A stretch of DNA of 6,406 bases from contig CALCML010000195.1 of NCBI GenBank assembly GCA_937967765.1, positions 1-6,406 on the forward strand, given 5' to 3'. Origin of the DNA: an uncultured Carnobacterium sp. GTDB lineage: Bacteria; Bacillota; Bacilli; Lactobacillales; Aerococcaceae. The position numbers were made by a program, and so were the translations under genes. The notes below the pieces were generated by a model, which was not told the origin of the DNA, did not search any database, and saw nothing but the letters and a program-made list of their open reading frames with translations. Positions 6,356 to 6,406 of the stretch are shown piece after piece (position 1 is the stretch's first letter; the number at the start of each line of letters is the position of its first letter).

Positions 6356-6406
6356 TTAAACTAATTCAATGATAACCATTGGTGCAGCATCGCCACGACG
6401 AGGTTC
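6356..6406 (-). CDS. rplQ: Ribosomal protein L17, last 16 codons
   Basis: The visible C-terminus reads EPRRGDAAPMVIIELV and is followed by tandem TAA stops (6356-6358 and 6353-6355). This matches the conserved end of bacterial ribosomal protein L17, a large-subunit protein near the peptide exit tunnel. The rest lies beyond the right edge. Identification rests on a short match, but its place directly before ecfA1-ecfA2-ecfT is the standard order in Firmicutes and supports it strongly. Confidence 0.9.
   Translation of the reverse strand, partial: EPRRGDAAPMVIIELV

Noticed and set aside
1..6406. CRISPR array, transposon, tRNA or prophage signs
   Set aside because: No regularly spaced repeats, transposase, tRNA-like cloverleaf or phage genes are visible. 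The gene order is ordinary core-genome content.

Overview
The window looks like chromosomal DNA of a low-GC Gram-positive bacterium, most likely in the order Lactobacillales. The grounds are strong AGGAGG-type ribosome binding sites, GTG/TTG starts, Firmicutes-type protein sequences, and the order rplQ – ecfA1 – ecfA2 – ecfT – truA, which is the usual arrangement at the end of the ribosomal-protein alpha operon in this group. I cannot name the genus from sequence alone.

Layout. The left end (1-1389) is a divergent pair: the 5' part of a ketopantoate-reductase-family gene (panE-like, minus strand, running off the window) and a LysR-type regulator (plus strand). About 100 bp lie between them, with a perfect TGTTA-N11-TAACA inverted repeat that is a good candidate operator. 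The lysR gene converges on an M29 aminopeptidase gene (pepS/ampS-like), and a 14-bp perfect hairpin with U-tracts on both sides serves both strands as a terminator. From there to the right end every main gene is on the minus strand. In transcription order these are the last 16 codons of rplQ (L17), a 240-bp structured leader, ecfA1, ecfA2, ecfT, a hairpin terminator, truA and the aminopeptidase gene.

How the genes work together. EcfA1, EcfA2 and EcfT form the shared energising module of group II energy-coupling factor (ECF) transporters. Two ABC ATPases drive the membrane protein EcfT, which pairs with separately encoded substrate-binding S components for vitamins and metals. No S component is visible here, as expected for the group II type. 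The three ecf genes overlap (25 or 31 bp, and 11 bp), which indicates translational coupling. TruA makes pseudouridines in the tRNA anticodon arm, and the aminopeptidase trims peptides in the cytoplasm. These last two are housekeeping neighbours rather than parts of the transporter.

Novelty. Every large gene belongs to a known family, and I see no evidence of a new multi-gene system. The least explained stretch is the rplQ-ecfA1 gap (6115-6355). It holds four hairpins, a U-rich stretch, long-range complementarity and a 25-codon hydrophobic micro-ORF whose stop codon lies inside one hairpin. It deserves a second look, though it may be only terminator plus leader. Several gene starts were moved from the longest possible ORF: truA, ecfT, ecfA2 and ecfA1.
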